The translations under genes were made by a program, and so were the position numbers. From assembly GCA_947623175.1 (NCBI GenBank), contig CANQGK010000007.1, positions 1 through 64,000 of the forward strand: a stretch of 64,000 bases of DNA. Direction: 5' to 3'. Of this stretch, positions 1 to 8,605 are shown piece by piece (positions within the stretch are counted from its first letter, which is position 1; each line of letters starts with the position of its first letter). Source of the stretch: an uncultured Clostridia bacterium. Its GTDB lineage: Bacteria > Bacillota > Clostridia > Oscillospirales > Acutalibacteraceae. A model generated the notes under the pieces. That model saw nothing but the letters and a program-made list of their open reading frames with translations, was not told the DNA's origin and made no database searches.

Positions 1-291
1 TGCGACCGCATTGCCGAGGGTGAAACCCGCAACTGCCAGGACTTAGCCGCACAAGAAAACTATAAAAAGAAAATGGCGGACAATGCCGCCATTCCCTTGT
101 ATCAAAAGTATTACAAGCGTTATGCTGCCCGTGTTCGTGTAAGGCAGATTAAAGAGCCCGATTTCAAGAAATGGAAATATCAAGCGATGACAAAGCGCGA
201 CGAATGCTCCGACGGCAAAATCACCCTTGCAGGGTTTGAAGAATGGCTCGAAGCCAGTTTTCCGAATAGGAAGAAGAAACGTAAGGCCTAA
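1..291 (+). CDS. C-terminal end of a DUF6076-like protein (partial)
   Basis: The reading frame is already open at base 1 and runs without interruption to the stop at 291, so the ORF-track start at 73 is only an internal methionine. The visible 96 residues are charged and rich in Tyr, Lys and Arg, beginning CDRIAEGETR and ending in a basic KKKRKA tail. This resembles the C-terminal part of clostridial DUF6076 proteins, whose CDR(I/L)xEGExRxC stretch is typically part of a cysteine-bearing module; that assignment is from memory of the family. No function is known. It is on the strand opposite to the defence genes and is probably another passenger gene of the element. Confidence 0.55.
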   Translation, partial: CDRIAEGETRNCQDLAAQENYKKKMADNAAIPLYQKYYKRYAARVRVRQIKEPDFKKWKYQAMTKRDECSDGKITLAGFEEWLEASFPNRKKKRKA

Positions 292-423
292 ATTTGTAAA
301 TCTCAGCTGAAATCATCTAGGATTTTATGACGTTCACGCTATGTTGATAAAAGATCATATACTATTTTTATTGGACTCAATACAAACCATAACACATCGG
401 CGGAAAAAGCATAAAACTATTGC

Positions 424-443
424 GATGCATAAGAAAATGCATC
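424..443 (-). terminator. possible weak terminator of the defence operon
   Basis: GATGCAT and ATGCATC form a 7-bp stem with a 6-base loop just downstream of the DGQHR gene on the minus strand. The bases that follow on that strand are only moderately T-rich, so an intrinsic terminator is possible but weak. The rest of 292-457 shows no gene. Confidence 0.3.
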
Positions 444-457
444 TTATCAAAAGTTCA

Positions 458-1729
458 TCAAATATACATATCACCACGGATAATGCTATCTAAACGTTCC
501 TGAACAATAGTGCCATCCGCTTCATCCCAAATGCTTTTAAGATTGTCTATGACCTTTTTATTTTCTTTATCCGACAAAAGCTCAGGAGCAGCAATGTAAA
601 GTAATATTAATTCAATTAATGTAGCGTTGCCCATAACCATTTTCTTAGCAACATCGTCCCAAATAATCTTTTTCCATAAACGATTTTGTATCCATAACAA
701 ATCCTTTGGAATTGAGTGTATTATTTCTGAATATGATGTTTGATATTTTTCTTTTATTCTCACCGCAACTCTAGCAAAAGGATACAATGCAATAGGTCTA
801 AAGAAAATGCAACCTCCGTCAGAATTTCTATATTCTCCCACTTTTGCATTAGGATTCTTTATCTCAGAACAATGATCTAATATAGCTTTCCAAAAGCATT
901 TGCATTCTTCGGTGAACGCTGCAATAATATTGTTAGATGGCCTATGCCTAATATACTCATTAATTTTCGCTCGTCCTCTAACAATTTTTTCTTCAAGACC
1001 AATAACATCTATATCCTTAACATATAACCATAGTAATTCTTTGTTGCATTCGTAATAAGTTATAATTGTTGTAAGTGCCATATCGTTAGTTTCTGGTATG
1101 GATTTGTTTTTTGAATCTAAAATTCTACCGTCAACGAACAAATCTGTATTATCTAACAAATTTCTAGAGGCGATTGCAACAACATCGTCTTCATCTAACG
1201 CAATAATATCTCTTAATGAAACAGGCTTTGCGTAGCGATTTAATGTGCTAAACATCCTTCTTGTTCTCTGCATACCCGTTTCATCTTTTGAATGGCCAAT
1301 AAAAATGACCGGAACTCGTTCTTCTTCCATTGTCGGATTATCTTCAATTGCTTTTTTAATGCCCGCAACGCGATGTTGACCATCTACAGGAAATATTTTG
1401 ACATCATCAGTTAAGGTGATAACCCCTAAGTTATAGTTATCTTCTCCTTGTTCGTCTTCGATCCTGATTTCATTCCATTTAGGCTGCCCGTCATATACTG
1501 CGAGTATTAACGAGTTGAAAAATCTTTCACTCTGAGTTTCTAAATAATTAGCAATACTTTTATAGTTTGAAGTAATGCTTCTTTGAATCATCCCGCTTAA
1601 TAAATCGGAATGATGAAGTTCATCATCAATCGGACGTACATAACGCGATACTTCTTTAAAACTAAGGGAACTTACATAGTAAAACCATATTCCCATTTTT
1701 GAACGAATTGCTGGTATTTTCAGTGACAT
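458..1729 (-). CDS. DGQHR domain protein (DndB-like)
   Basis: This 423-residue protein carries the signature PVDGQHR at about residues 114-120, which defines the DGQHR/DndB superfamily. In Dnd phosphorothioation systems DndB is a DNA-binding negative regulator of the modification genes, and related DGQHR proteins accompany other phosphorothioation clusters. Here it is the last gene of the minus-strand run, 11 bases after the GIY-YIG gene, with an AAGGAGAATTATT Shine-Dalgarno before the ATG. The length is close to DndB-type proteins. I infer a regulatory or modification-sensing role in this island. The protein aligns with the family by motif and context only; the rest of the chain was not compared. 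Confidence 0.75.
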   Translation of the reverse strand: MSLKIPAIRSKMGIWFYYVSSLSFKEVSRYVRPIDDELHHSDLLSGMIQRSITSNYKSIANYLETQSERFFNSLILAVYDGQPKWNEIRIEDEQGEDNYNLGVITLTDDVKIFPVDGQHRVAGIKKAIEDNPTMEEERVPVIFIGHSKDETGMQRTRRMFSTLNRYAKPVSLRDIIALDEDDVVAIASRNLLDNTDLFVDGRILDSKNKSIPETNDMALTTIITYYECNKELLWLYVKDIDVIGLEEKIVRGRAKINEYIRHRPSNNIIAAFTEECKCFWKAILDHCSEIKNPNAKVGEYRNSDGGCIFFRPIALYPFARVAVRIKEKYQTSYSEIIHSIPKDLLWIQNRLWKKIIWDDVAKKMVMGNATLIELILLYIAAPELLSDKENKKVIDNLKSIWDEADGTIVQERLDSIIRGDMYI

Positions 1730-1740
1730 AATAATTCTCC

Positions 1741-2250
1741 TTAAAACAGATTTTGTTCGGGTAAAGTATAGTGATCTGGTATCTGTGAATTCATTGGAGG
1801 TATAATCACTCTTAGCAATTCCCGTTCAACCTTGTCGATAAAATCATCTGTGTCATTGATAGGCAAATAATATAAATATAGGCCTCTACCCCAACGACTT
1901 ATCATACGAGCAACCTTAGGACGTGTATCATTTATATATGTGGCACATCTCTTACGAAGGCTATAGTTTGTTGCACGGTGAGCTCTCCCTATATACATAA
2001 TATATCTATGATTTTTCTGTATTATATCTGGTTTTAGCATGAATATGTATATGCCGCCACAATCGTTGGGAAGTTCGCATATACTATTGTTTACCGCTGT
2101 TCCATCTTCGTTTAAATATTTTATATATTTCCAACCAGATGATACAACTGCTTTTATTCCTTCATCCATAGTATCCCATTTATCAATATTTAATTCAAAG
2201 TCGACTTGGAACAATATCGACTCTTCAAATATATCTACATTTTGAGGCAT
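1741..2250 (-). CDS. GIY-YIG family nuclease-like protein
   Basis: GGIYIF followed about 15 residues later by YIMYIGRA gives the two halves of the GIY-YIG nuclease motif. Downstream are basic residues (SLRKRC) and a VERELLRVIIPPMNSQ segment that fits the catalytic glutamate helix and asparagine seen in single-domain GIY-YIG proteins. I start it at the ATG at 2250 (MPQNVDIF), which has GGTGG about 8 bases upstream, rather than at the ORF-track ATG 15 bases earlier, giving 169 residues. A TATAAT at 2276-2281 on the minus strand could serve this gene and the DGQHR gene. It may cut DNA in the defence pathway; the substrate is unknown. Confidence 0.7.
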   Translation of the reverse strand: MPQNVDIFEESILFQVDFELNIDKWDTMDEGIKAVVSSGWKYIKYLNEDGTAVNNSICELPNDCGGIYIFMLKPDIIQKNHRYIMYIGRAHRATNYSLRKRCATYINDTRPKVARMISRWGRGLYLYYLPINDTDDFIDKVERELLRVIIPPMNSQIPDHYTLPEQNLF

Positions 2251-2327
2251 AGCGATTACCACCATAAATTAAATAATTATACATACCTTTTCATATATTG
2301 CTAGAATTACAGTCGTTCTGCATTTTT

Positions 2328-3392
2328 TCAATCATCAATACCATATCTATGTCGAAGTTTGCGAAGTGCATTAGCTTCAATCTGACGAACACGCTCTCTT
2401 GTAACACAGAATTTTTGACCGATTTCGTCAAGCGTATATTCATGGTCATAACTAATACCATAGCGAAGACGAAGCACCTCTTGTTCACGGTATGTAAGTT
2501 TTGATAGTTTTATTTGGAGGTCATCTGTGTCAAAGTTCCTTTCAACTAACGAAATCATATTTTCATACCCGATACCATCATCTGAGAACAACAACTCATT
2601 CTCTTCATTTTCCGACAATTCTTCAATGCTTTCATAAGGAGCAAGATAGTCAAATAACCGCCTCGCCTCAACTAAAGTACATTCAAGCTCGGTTGCGATG
2701 CTCTGCAAAAGTTCAATACCCGGCTCAGTTCTATCTTCAATATCGCCGAAATAATCTTCCATATTATCATAGATAGCGAAAAGCTTGTCTTTAATATGAA
2801 TCGGAAAATAAACTGACGGATTAAGGGTTGGAGCATCTCTCATTATGTACTGTCTTACCCATAGTGGAAAGTATGATGCGAAGTTTTCCTGACGGGCAGT
2901 TTCGTATTTATCTATCGATACATGAAGACCCAGCATAGCGTTCTGAATAGTTTCATCCAAGGGAAGATGATATCTTTTTGCGTGTACTAATGCGATTCTC
3001 ACAGCCACCTTCATATACATCTCAAAAATACGGTTCCGAGCATATGCATTTTTGAGTTTCACCTGCGGCATCAGATTCATCCACTCTCTGTGCTGTGGCG
3101 GTTTTATTCCACGAATGTATTCAATGAAGTCCGTGAAGGTATCATCTATCTCCAAAACCTCTGAAAACACTTCTTCGTAATCAACATTGCTTCTGTCGTA
3201 CTCGTTCTCTTCATCATCGATCAAGGCATCATCGCGAATAATGACACCTTTCGACAAAAGATGATCACAGATATACTCTACATCGAATAACGAAATTCCA
3301 TTCTCTTCAAGTACATCAAAGATATGATCTTCGGAGATAAAACCGTGCACGGTATATTCCTGATATAATTTTTCAATGATTCCCTCGTGCAC
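2328..3392 (-). CDS. sigma-70 family RNA polymerase sigma factor within the defence operon
   Basis: The C-terminus (LTYREQEVLRLRYG, then TLDEIGQKFCVTRERVRQIE) is a textbook sigma region 4 with its helix-turn-helix. Residues about 115-190 resemble region 2, including a YFPLWVRQYIMRDAP segment that matches the region 2.4 form of primary-type factors. An intervening part looks like region 3. The first 60 residues (paired short helices) resemble sigma region 1.1. At 354 residues it is far larger than an ECF factor. The start codon is GTG at 3392 with GGGGGGTG about 4-5 bases upstream. It lies between the 176-residue unknown and the GIY-YIG gene, in the same direction. It may drive defence promoters or a promoter class on the element; no target is visible. 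Confidence 0.85.
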   Translation of the reverse strand: MHEGIIEKLYQEYTVHGFISEDHIFDVLEENGISLFDVEYICDHLLSKGVIIRDDALIDDEENEYDRSNVDYEEVFSEVLEIDDTFTDFIEYIRGIKPPQHREWMNLMPQVKLKNAYARNRIFEMYMKVAVRIALVHAKRYHLPLDETIQNAMLGLHVSIDKYETARQENFASYFPLWVRQYIMRDAPTLNPSVYFPIHIKDKLFAIYDNMEDYFGDIEDRTEPGIELLQSIATELECTLVEARRLFDYLAPYESIEELSENEENELLFSDDGIGYENMISLVERNFDTDDLQIKLSKLTYREQEVLRLRYGISYDHEYTLDEIGQKFCVTRERVRQIEANALRKLRHRYGIDD

Positions 3393-3422
3393 GGTTTCAC
3401 CCCCCTTTCGTACCTCATGTGA

Positions 3423-3950
3423 TTAATTCTTTGCTAACTGGCACAGATCAACAATACTCTCGGTTGTAACCGACTCGTTGTACCTCTCATCAAACTCTTC
3501 CATAAAGTCGTAGAGATTTGTCAAATAATCTTCAGCACTTCTTGCAGGTTCAATCAATTTTTCAAAAAGTACCTCAACACCGCCTCTAACATAGTTTTCG
3601 TAGAGTTCTTCGTCCGGTGCTGCCTTTTCTTGTCCGTAATAACGGAAGGCCTTGTTGATTCGCTCGTTAAAATCAGGTTCGTTCTTTTCGTCAAGCAACA
3701 TAATCAATCGATAGTTAAAAACCAGGTTCTGCTGCTCTTTTATAAGCTTGTCCGGGAATATCTTAGTTGCATCTCCGGTCTTATCAAGCTCTGCTTTTCT
3801 CTGATATAAAAAGCCGATAATAGGAGCAATCGCATAAACATCATAGTTGGTATTGAAGAGCTTATGATGCTTATCGTCATATTCCGCCGTAAGTTTCACA
3901 ACATATTCAGCGTGTTTTCCTCTAAAAGAATATTCTTTATCAAACATCAT
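3423..3950 (-). CDS. unknown protein paired with the DndD-like ATPase
   Basis: This is a 176-residue, mostly helical, acidic protein that I do not recognise. Its start overlaps the signal region of the preceding gene: the ATPase stop codon lies in CGAGGTGAGAATGATG, so GAGGTG serves as Shine-Dalgarno and translation is probably coupled. ATG at 3950 or 3947 fits better than the GTG at 3956 in the ORF track. Constant pairing with an SMC-like ATPase would suggest a subunit of the same complex, similar in role to DndE or to a restriction subunit, but I see no motif supporting a specific name. Confidence 0.7.
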   Translation of the reverse strand: MMFDKEYSFRGKHAEYVVKLTAEYDDKHHKLFNTNYDVYAIAPIIGFLYQRKAELDKTGDATKIFPDKLIKEQQNLVFNYRLIMLLDEKNEPDFNERINKAFRYYGQEKAAPDEELYENYVRGGVEVLFEKLIEPARSAEDYLTNLYDFMEEFDERYNESVTTESIVDLCQLAKN

Positions 3951-3952
3951 TC

Positions 3953-5938
3953 TCACCTCGTAACCAAATTAGTTTCAAATTCGTTCTTCTTATCAAATTC
4001 AAAACGGCTGCCAACCTTATCGCCCATATAGGTTTCTGCTAGTTCACCGTCAGTATCCTTAATGAAAATTATAACCTGCTCTGCAACCTTGGGAAGCGCA
4101 TCACAAACAGTACGGATATGTGTCTTATCAAATGCAGAAAGCGGAGCATCCATCACAAGTGGATAAGGCTCGGACACAAGCATTTCATTTTCAGGATTCT
4201 GACTCTGACGAGCCATTTTGATAACACCGGCAATAAATGCAAAGATAACCGAAATACTCTGAGCTGTGGATGTCTCAACGTCCTCATTAACACCCTCAAA
4301 CTCGTTGACGATAACCTGAATGTTGTACTTCTCATCAATACTGAGAGAGAACCCACCGTTATAAATGCTCTTGAATATTTCGTTGACTGTTTGCTCAAGT
4401 TGCTGCCTGGTTTCGGTTTCCTTTTCCTGATAGAGAGAAAGCAGTGTAGCGTACATATACTGAGCATATGCCTTATAAACTTCAATCTTACGGTTGTTCT
4501 CATCCTTCAATGAGAGTTCCTTACGTTCAATTTCTCTGCGCTCTTTATCTCTTTCAAGCAGAGCCTGATTACGGTCAAGGTCTCGTCTTTCAACAGAAAG
4601 ATTGCGAAGTGCTCTTTCATAGGTGCTTAAACGCGCCTGTAACTCACCAACATTTTTCATCTTTTCTAGTTTCTCACGAATAATGTTGATTTGATTCTGG
4701 TATCCGGTGTATGTATTATCAAACTCTCTGATGAAGCCAAACTTAGTAGAAATATCCTCAAAGAGTGTATCAGAACTCTTGCACCTTAGTTCGCACTCAC
4801 GAACAAACTGGCCGATTGATGTGCCGATAGACTGCGGCGGAATAAACTCAAGCAGGTCATTTAATTCCTTGTATGCTTCATTACCGAATTCAATATCGGC
4901 ACCGCAAATGCACTTTTTACGCTTAATAAGAAATTCAATAGTCTTAGCATGGATATAAGGAATACCTGTGTCAATCTTATCTGCAGCAGCAAGTTGAGAA
5001 AGAGCGTCGCTCATCATCTTCTTGGCAAAATAAGAATGCGCATTATTGTTAAACACTTTTAGCAGTGAATCCTCACTGGAAGCTTTTTTTGCAACCAGTT
5101 CTTTTATCTTTCGAACAAGCTCGTCACGTTCTTTTGCAAGAATCTCACTATCCTTGTTTAGACGAATTTCTTCCTCAAGCTCTGCCTTCTTATCTGTAGC
5201 AATAGCTTCTTCGCCGTCAATAGCAGCAAGTCTTTCTTCAATGGCACGAAGTTTTTCTTCGTACTCTTCAATTTCCTTGGTATACTGAGCTATCTTACTG
5301 TCACTCTTAGTGTCATAACTCTCGTTGTACATCTTGATAACCGAGTTACGGCCACCAAGATGGTCAAGCGCAGATTGAAACGCACTAAGACCGAGAAGAC
5401 TGCGAACTGCTTGGGCAAATTCAGCACTCTTGCCTTTACGGATTTCCTTACTCATATTGCCTATTCGCTCACCATCAAAGAAGAAATACTTTGAAAGTTC
5501 TTTAGGAAGAATTTCCTTCATACGTAGTTCCGTTTCCCCATCGGGAACATACTCACGTTGGCCGTCAGCGTTCTTGTAAGCAATCTTGAAGGTGGTCTGG
5601 TTATGTCTTCTGATAGAACCGGAATTATCCTTTGAATAAAGCTGCTCACGGATACAAAGATATTCGATATTATTGTGTTGAAGTGCCAACTCTACACGGA
5701 CCTTCTCCTCGTTTCCCGGTAGCATCGATTGTGCAGTTGCCTTGCATAGCATAGACTTGTCATCGAAGTCAGTGTCCCCATAAAGGCACCAGGTAAATGC
5801 TTGAGCAAGAGTAGTTTTACCGGAGCCGTTTTCACCCATAATTACGGTTACATTACGAACCGGATCGGTTGAGAAGGTAATCTCCTGTTCACCTTTGAAT
5901 TGGCGGAAGTCCTTCAGCTTTAACGATTTTAATAGCAT
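3953..5938 (-). CDS. DndD-like SMC/Rad50-type ATPase
   Basis: The 661-residue protein has an N-terminal Walker A (GENGSGKTTLAQ, residues 35-46) after the typical LKSLKLKDFRQFKG start of RecF/SMC/DndD proteins. It then has a long charged coiled coil, a CICGADI element near residue 340 in the hook position, a second coiled coil, and a C-terminal Walker B with D-loop (PLVMDAPLSAFDKTH). The length and layout match DndD, the ATPase of dnd systems, which is thought to couple ATP use to DNA handling. Here it accompanies Ssp-type modification genes, so it may instead belong to the restriction arm. Its ATG overlaps the preceding small gene by 10 bases, with GAGGAAG as ribosome site. Confidence 0.8.
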   Translation of the reverse strand: MLLKSLKLKDFRQFKGEQEITFSTDPVRNVTVIMGENGSGKTTLAQAFTWCLYGDTDFDDKSMLCKATAQSMLPGNEEKVRVELALQHNNIEYLCIREQLYSKDNSGSIRRHNQTTFKIAYKNADGQREYVPDGETELRMKEILPKELSKYFFFDGERIGNMSKEIRKGKSAEFAQAVRSLLGLSAFQSALDHLGGRNSVIKMYNESYDTKSDSKIAQYTKEIEEYEEKLRAIEERLAAIDGEEAIATDKKAELEEEIRLNKDSEILAKERDELVRKIKELVAKKASSEDSLLKVFNNNAHSYFAKKMMSDALSQLAAADKIDTGIPYIHAKTIEFLIKRKKCICGADIEFGNEAYKELNDLLEFIPPQSIGTSIGQFVRECELRCKSSDTLFEDISTKFGFIREFDNTYTGYQNQINIIREKLEKMKNVGELQARLSTYERALRNLSVERRDLDRNQALLERDKERREIERKELSLKDENNRKIEVYKAYAQYMYATLLSLYQEKETETRQQLEQTVNEIFKSIYNGGFSLSIDEKYNIQVIVNEFEGVNEDVETSTAQSISVIFAFIAGVIKMARQSQNPENEMLVSEPYPLVMDAPLSAFDKTHIRTVCDALPKVAEQVIIFIKDTDGELAETYMGDKVGSRFEFDKKNEFETNLVTR

Positions 5939-6111
5939 TGTACTTCCTCCTCAATCATCTTTTTTATTTTCTTTGCCATCTCAGTATCATTGAACTGCTT
6001 TGTCTTGATATTCGTTTTTTCACGAACGATTATGCGTTGCAGCATACGCTGTGCCTTTTGAACATCTATTTCAACACCGTTCACTTCCATTTTTTCAGAA
6101 GCCATAGCCAT
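5929..6111 (-). CDS. 60-residue unknown bridging helicase and ATPase genes
   Basis: This short ORF starts inside the end of the helicase gene (GAGGAGG just before ATGGCTATGG) and ends inside the start of the ATPase gene, so it is overlapped on both sides. That placement strongly argues for a translated, coupled gene. The product is a small basic helical protein (VDVQKAQRMLQRIIVREK style heptads in the middle) without cysteines apart from one near the C-terminus. I do not recognise it. It could be an adaptor between the helicase-nuclease and the SMC ATPase. Confidence 0.65.
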   Translation of the reverse strand: MAMASEKMEVNGVEIDVQKAQRMLQRIIVREKTNIKTKQFNDTEMAKKIKKMIEEEVQCY

Positions 6112-8302
6112 AATCCTCCTCTTCGTTATTCCAATTTAATTCTTGTATTCCATATGCATCCTTAATCTCATCAATGAGACTTGCGGATTCAACCATATTA
6201 ACAGCAATACGGGAAAACTCCTCAGCTCTCCTCAATTCATTTTTTACAAGTGTTGAATTCCGTTTGACCTGCGTCTCTGTCAGCGAGGTTACCGACTCGG
6301 TATCGTATGGCAAGGTGATGAAATCATAAATTTCCGCATATTCCTTGCCCTCTGCTAGTCTCAGCACACGACCGCGTCTTTGGATATACTCCTTAGGGTT
6401 GGTCGTACTTGCTAAAATGAACGCCGTTTTTATCTTCGGTATGTTGACACCTTCATCAAGACATTTAATGGCGATAAGAACCTTCAATGTATCACCGGCA
6501 GAGAATTCCCGTTTGAGAACCTCACGCTCTTCAACACTTTCCTTTGATGTAAACTGTGACACTTCCATACCGAGCTTATTGCCCAGCAGGTCGGTCACTG
6601 CATCAATCTGTCTGATATCCTCACTGTCAACATCAGTACGGTCTTGATTTTGCTCAAGTCCTTTAGTCGCACCGCAATAAACAAGAATGTGTTTATCGTG
6701 GATATACGGATGAATAACCTCTTCGAGCATTGTCAACTTGTTCTTTGCACCGGCAACGATTCGAGAACGCTTAAGTGCAAGTTTTTCTCCCCTGCTGCTT
6801 AGCTTCATCTTGCCGTTCTTACCCTTCATAATACACTTTCCGATTTCATAACTGAGATTATCGTATGCCTCAAGTTCTTCCGCGGTAAGTGTAACAACGA
6901 TGGGATAGTATTTATACTTAGTTAGTTTCTTCTCTTCAATTGCTCGGTCAAGAGTATATTCAATACACTTCTCGCCGAAGAAATCATATAGTTTAGCCGT
7001 TCCCTCCTCGTCATTATGCCGGTCGAGGGTTGCTGACAATGCTAAACGGTATTTGTAATTATCATAGAGCAGACAACTTAAGTACGGCGCGCCGAAGTTA
7101 TGAGCTTCGTCTACCATTAAGAGTGTGTCCGACTTTATCTTTGCTAACTGAGTTTGAACATAGTCAGAACTGAAGGTTGCATTGGTGCAGATAAAGCAGA
7201 AGAATTCTTTTCCTCTCACCTTTAACTTTTGGTCTCGGATTGCATCCTTCAAACGCTTTGGCCAATCCTTTTGCGAGGAATCACTATATCCGATTATCGG
7301 GTCAATATTGAACTTTAAAATATCCTCTACCCATTGCTCGACAAGGTGCTGATAAGGACAGACAATAATTGCTGCCAGCTTATGCCCTATATTCTTGCTC
7401 AGGGTTGTCAGAGCTCCAAGTCCCGTATAGGTCTTACCGGTACCGGTGGCCATATCAAAGATACCCCTATAATCACGCTTCTGCCATTCATTAATGGCTT
7501 CATCCTGATAATCATGCAGTTTGAACCACTCAGGAAATTTTGGACCGTATTCTGTATAGATACCCAAATCCGTATGCAAAACTGTATCGATATCAGGTGC
7601 GTATTCCTTTTTATCAATCTCAAAGTCCGGTACAGAGCGTTTATACTTTTCAATGATTTCTTGCTTCAATTCGGGGAAATCGATTATCTTGATATTCGGC
7701 TCGGTATCATTCCAAATAGATGCAAAGGCATTTTCCTTTGCAATCACTCGATCCTCTTCGTCCTTCCAAGAACAGTAAACATCTATAGTTTCATAGTTGA
7801 GAGTCATTGCTGTAGCCGACTCATTCATAGACCCTGCAAATGCAACTCTGTTCCCTTCCTCGTCAGTGATAATTCCCATCTTCTCATGGTACATTCCCAT
7901 ACGGTCGGAGTCCTCGGTAAAGGCAATCTTGATATCCAGAACATTGTCAGAAATAAGGTTTGCCAAAAGATTTAGTCTTGCCTTTTCAAAAGGCGTCTTA
8001 CCTTCTGTCATTTCTCTGCGGATTGCTTCCTTAACAACCTGATCTCTCATTGCATATCCGCTTTTAATTGCCTCGATGTCTTCATCAGACAGATACGGAG
8101 ATGCAACTAACTGGATTTTACCACCATTCTTTGCAAGTTCAGATATACCCTTCGATATCTCTACCAAAGAAGAAGAGGAGAAAAAACCAACTGCTCTTTG
8201 ATATTTTACGGCTTGGCTAAGTAATGGAATATAAAAGTCCTTTGCAACACTGTCGAGCAGAGAACGATATTCTTTTTTTATATCGAGTTCCTGAAAACTC
8301 AC
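6095..8302 (-). CDS. phospholipase-D-type nuclease fused to SF2 helicase (restriction candidate)
   Basis: The N-terminal 200 residues carry a PLD/HKD nuclease signature: H139-E-K141 with GSMNE at about 157-161. The helicase core follows, with Walker A MATGTGKT (residues 284-291), LMVDEAHNFG (motif II, near 395), LALSATLDR (motif III) and QRRGRVLRL (motif VI). The total of 735 residues suits helicase-nucleases found in phosphorothioation restriction modules. It likely translocates on DNA and nicks or cuts it. It sits directly after SspA and the 96-residue gene, and overlaps the next gene. I infer that it is the effector or part of the effector in place of SspE. A correspondence with SspFGH components is possible but not checked. 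Confidence 0.82.
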   Translation of the reverse strand: MSFQELDIKKEYRSLLDSVAKDFYIPLLSQAVKYQRAVGFFSSSSLVEISKGISELAKNGGKIQLVASPYLSDEDIEAIKSGYAMRDQVVKEAIRREMTEGKTPFEKARLNLLANLISDNVLDIKIAFTEDSDRMGMYHEKMGIITDEEGNRVAFAGSMNESATAMTLNYETIDVYCSWKDEEDRVIAKENAFASIWNDTEPNIKIIDFPELKQEIIEKYKRSVPDFEIDKKEYAPDIDTVLHTDLGIYTEYGPKFPEWFKLHDYQDEAINEWQKRDYRGIFDMATGTGKTYTGLGALTTLSKNIGHKLAAIIVCPYQHLVEQWVEDILKFNIDPIIGYSDSSQKDWPKRLKDAIRDQKLKVRGKEFFCFICTNATFSSDYVQTQLAKIKSDTLLMVDEAHNFGAPYLSCLLYDNYKYRLALSATLDRHNDEEGTAKLYDFFGEKCIEYTLDRAIEEKKLTKYKYYPIVVTLTAEELEAYDNLSYEIGKCIMKGKNGKMKLSSRGEKLALKRSRIVAGAKNKLTMLEEVIHPYIHDKHILVYCGATKGLEQNQDRTDVDSEDIRQIDAVTDLLGNKLGMEVSQFTSKESVEEREVLKREFSAGDTLKVLIAIKCLDEGVNIPKIKTAFILASTTNPKEYIQRRGRVLRLAEGKEYAEIYDFITLPYDTESVTSLTETQVKRNSTLVKNELRRAEEFSRIAVNMVESASLIDEIKDAYGIQELNWNNEEEDYGYGF

Positions 8303-8306
8303 AGCA

Positions 8307-8597
8307 TCACACCACCTTATGCTTATATTCGGCTAATGTCGGAAATCTACTTCCGTTTGAAAATTCATAATACTTGCGAAGAGCATTTGAATTATTACCG
8401 TTATGATCGTTTGTTTCCTGCTTAACTCTAATAAGCGTTTCATACATCTTATCATCATCGGAAACAATCACATCAAGATCTACGCCAAGTTCTCTTTCAA
8501 TTAGTCTTGCCTTACTGAGTCTTGAATTGACGGCCTTCATTTTGCTCTTAATTGATTCATCAGACAGCAAGTATTCTTCAAAATCTCTTTCTCTCAT
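8307..8597 (-). CDS. small helical protein with core-binding-like sequence
   Basis: The 96-residue product (opening MRERDFEEYL, with a YYEFSNG segment near the C-terminus) resembles the SAM-like core-binding fold found at the N-terminus of some recombinases and in short nuclease-linked proteins. The resemblance is by eye only. It starts 8 bases after the SspA stop with GGTGAG upstream and ends 4 bases before the helicase start, so it is clearly part of the operon. A DNA-binding accessory role is an inference. Confidence 0.6.
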   Translation of the reverse strand: MRERDFEEYLLSDESIKSKMKAVNSRLSKARLIERELGVDLDVIVSDDDKMYETLIRVKQETNDHNGNNSNALRKYYEFSNGSRFPTLAEYKHKVV

Positions 8598-8605
8598 ATA
8601 CTCAC

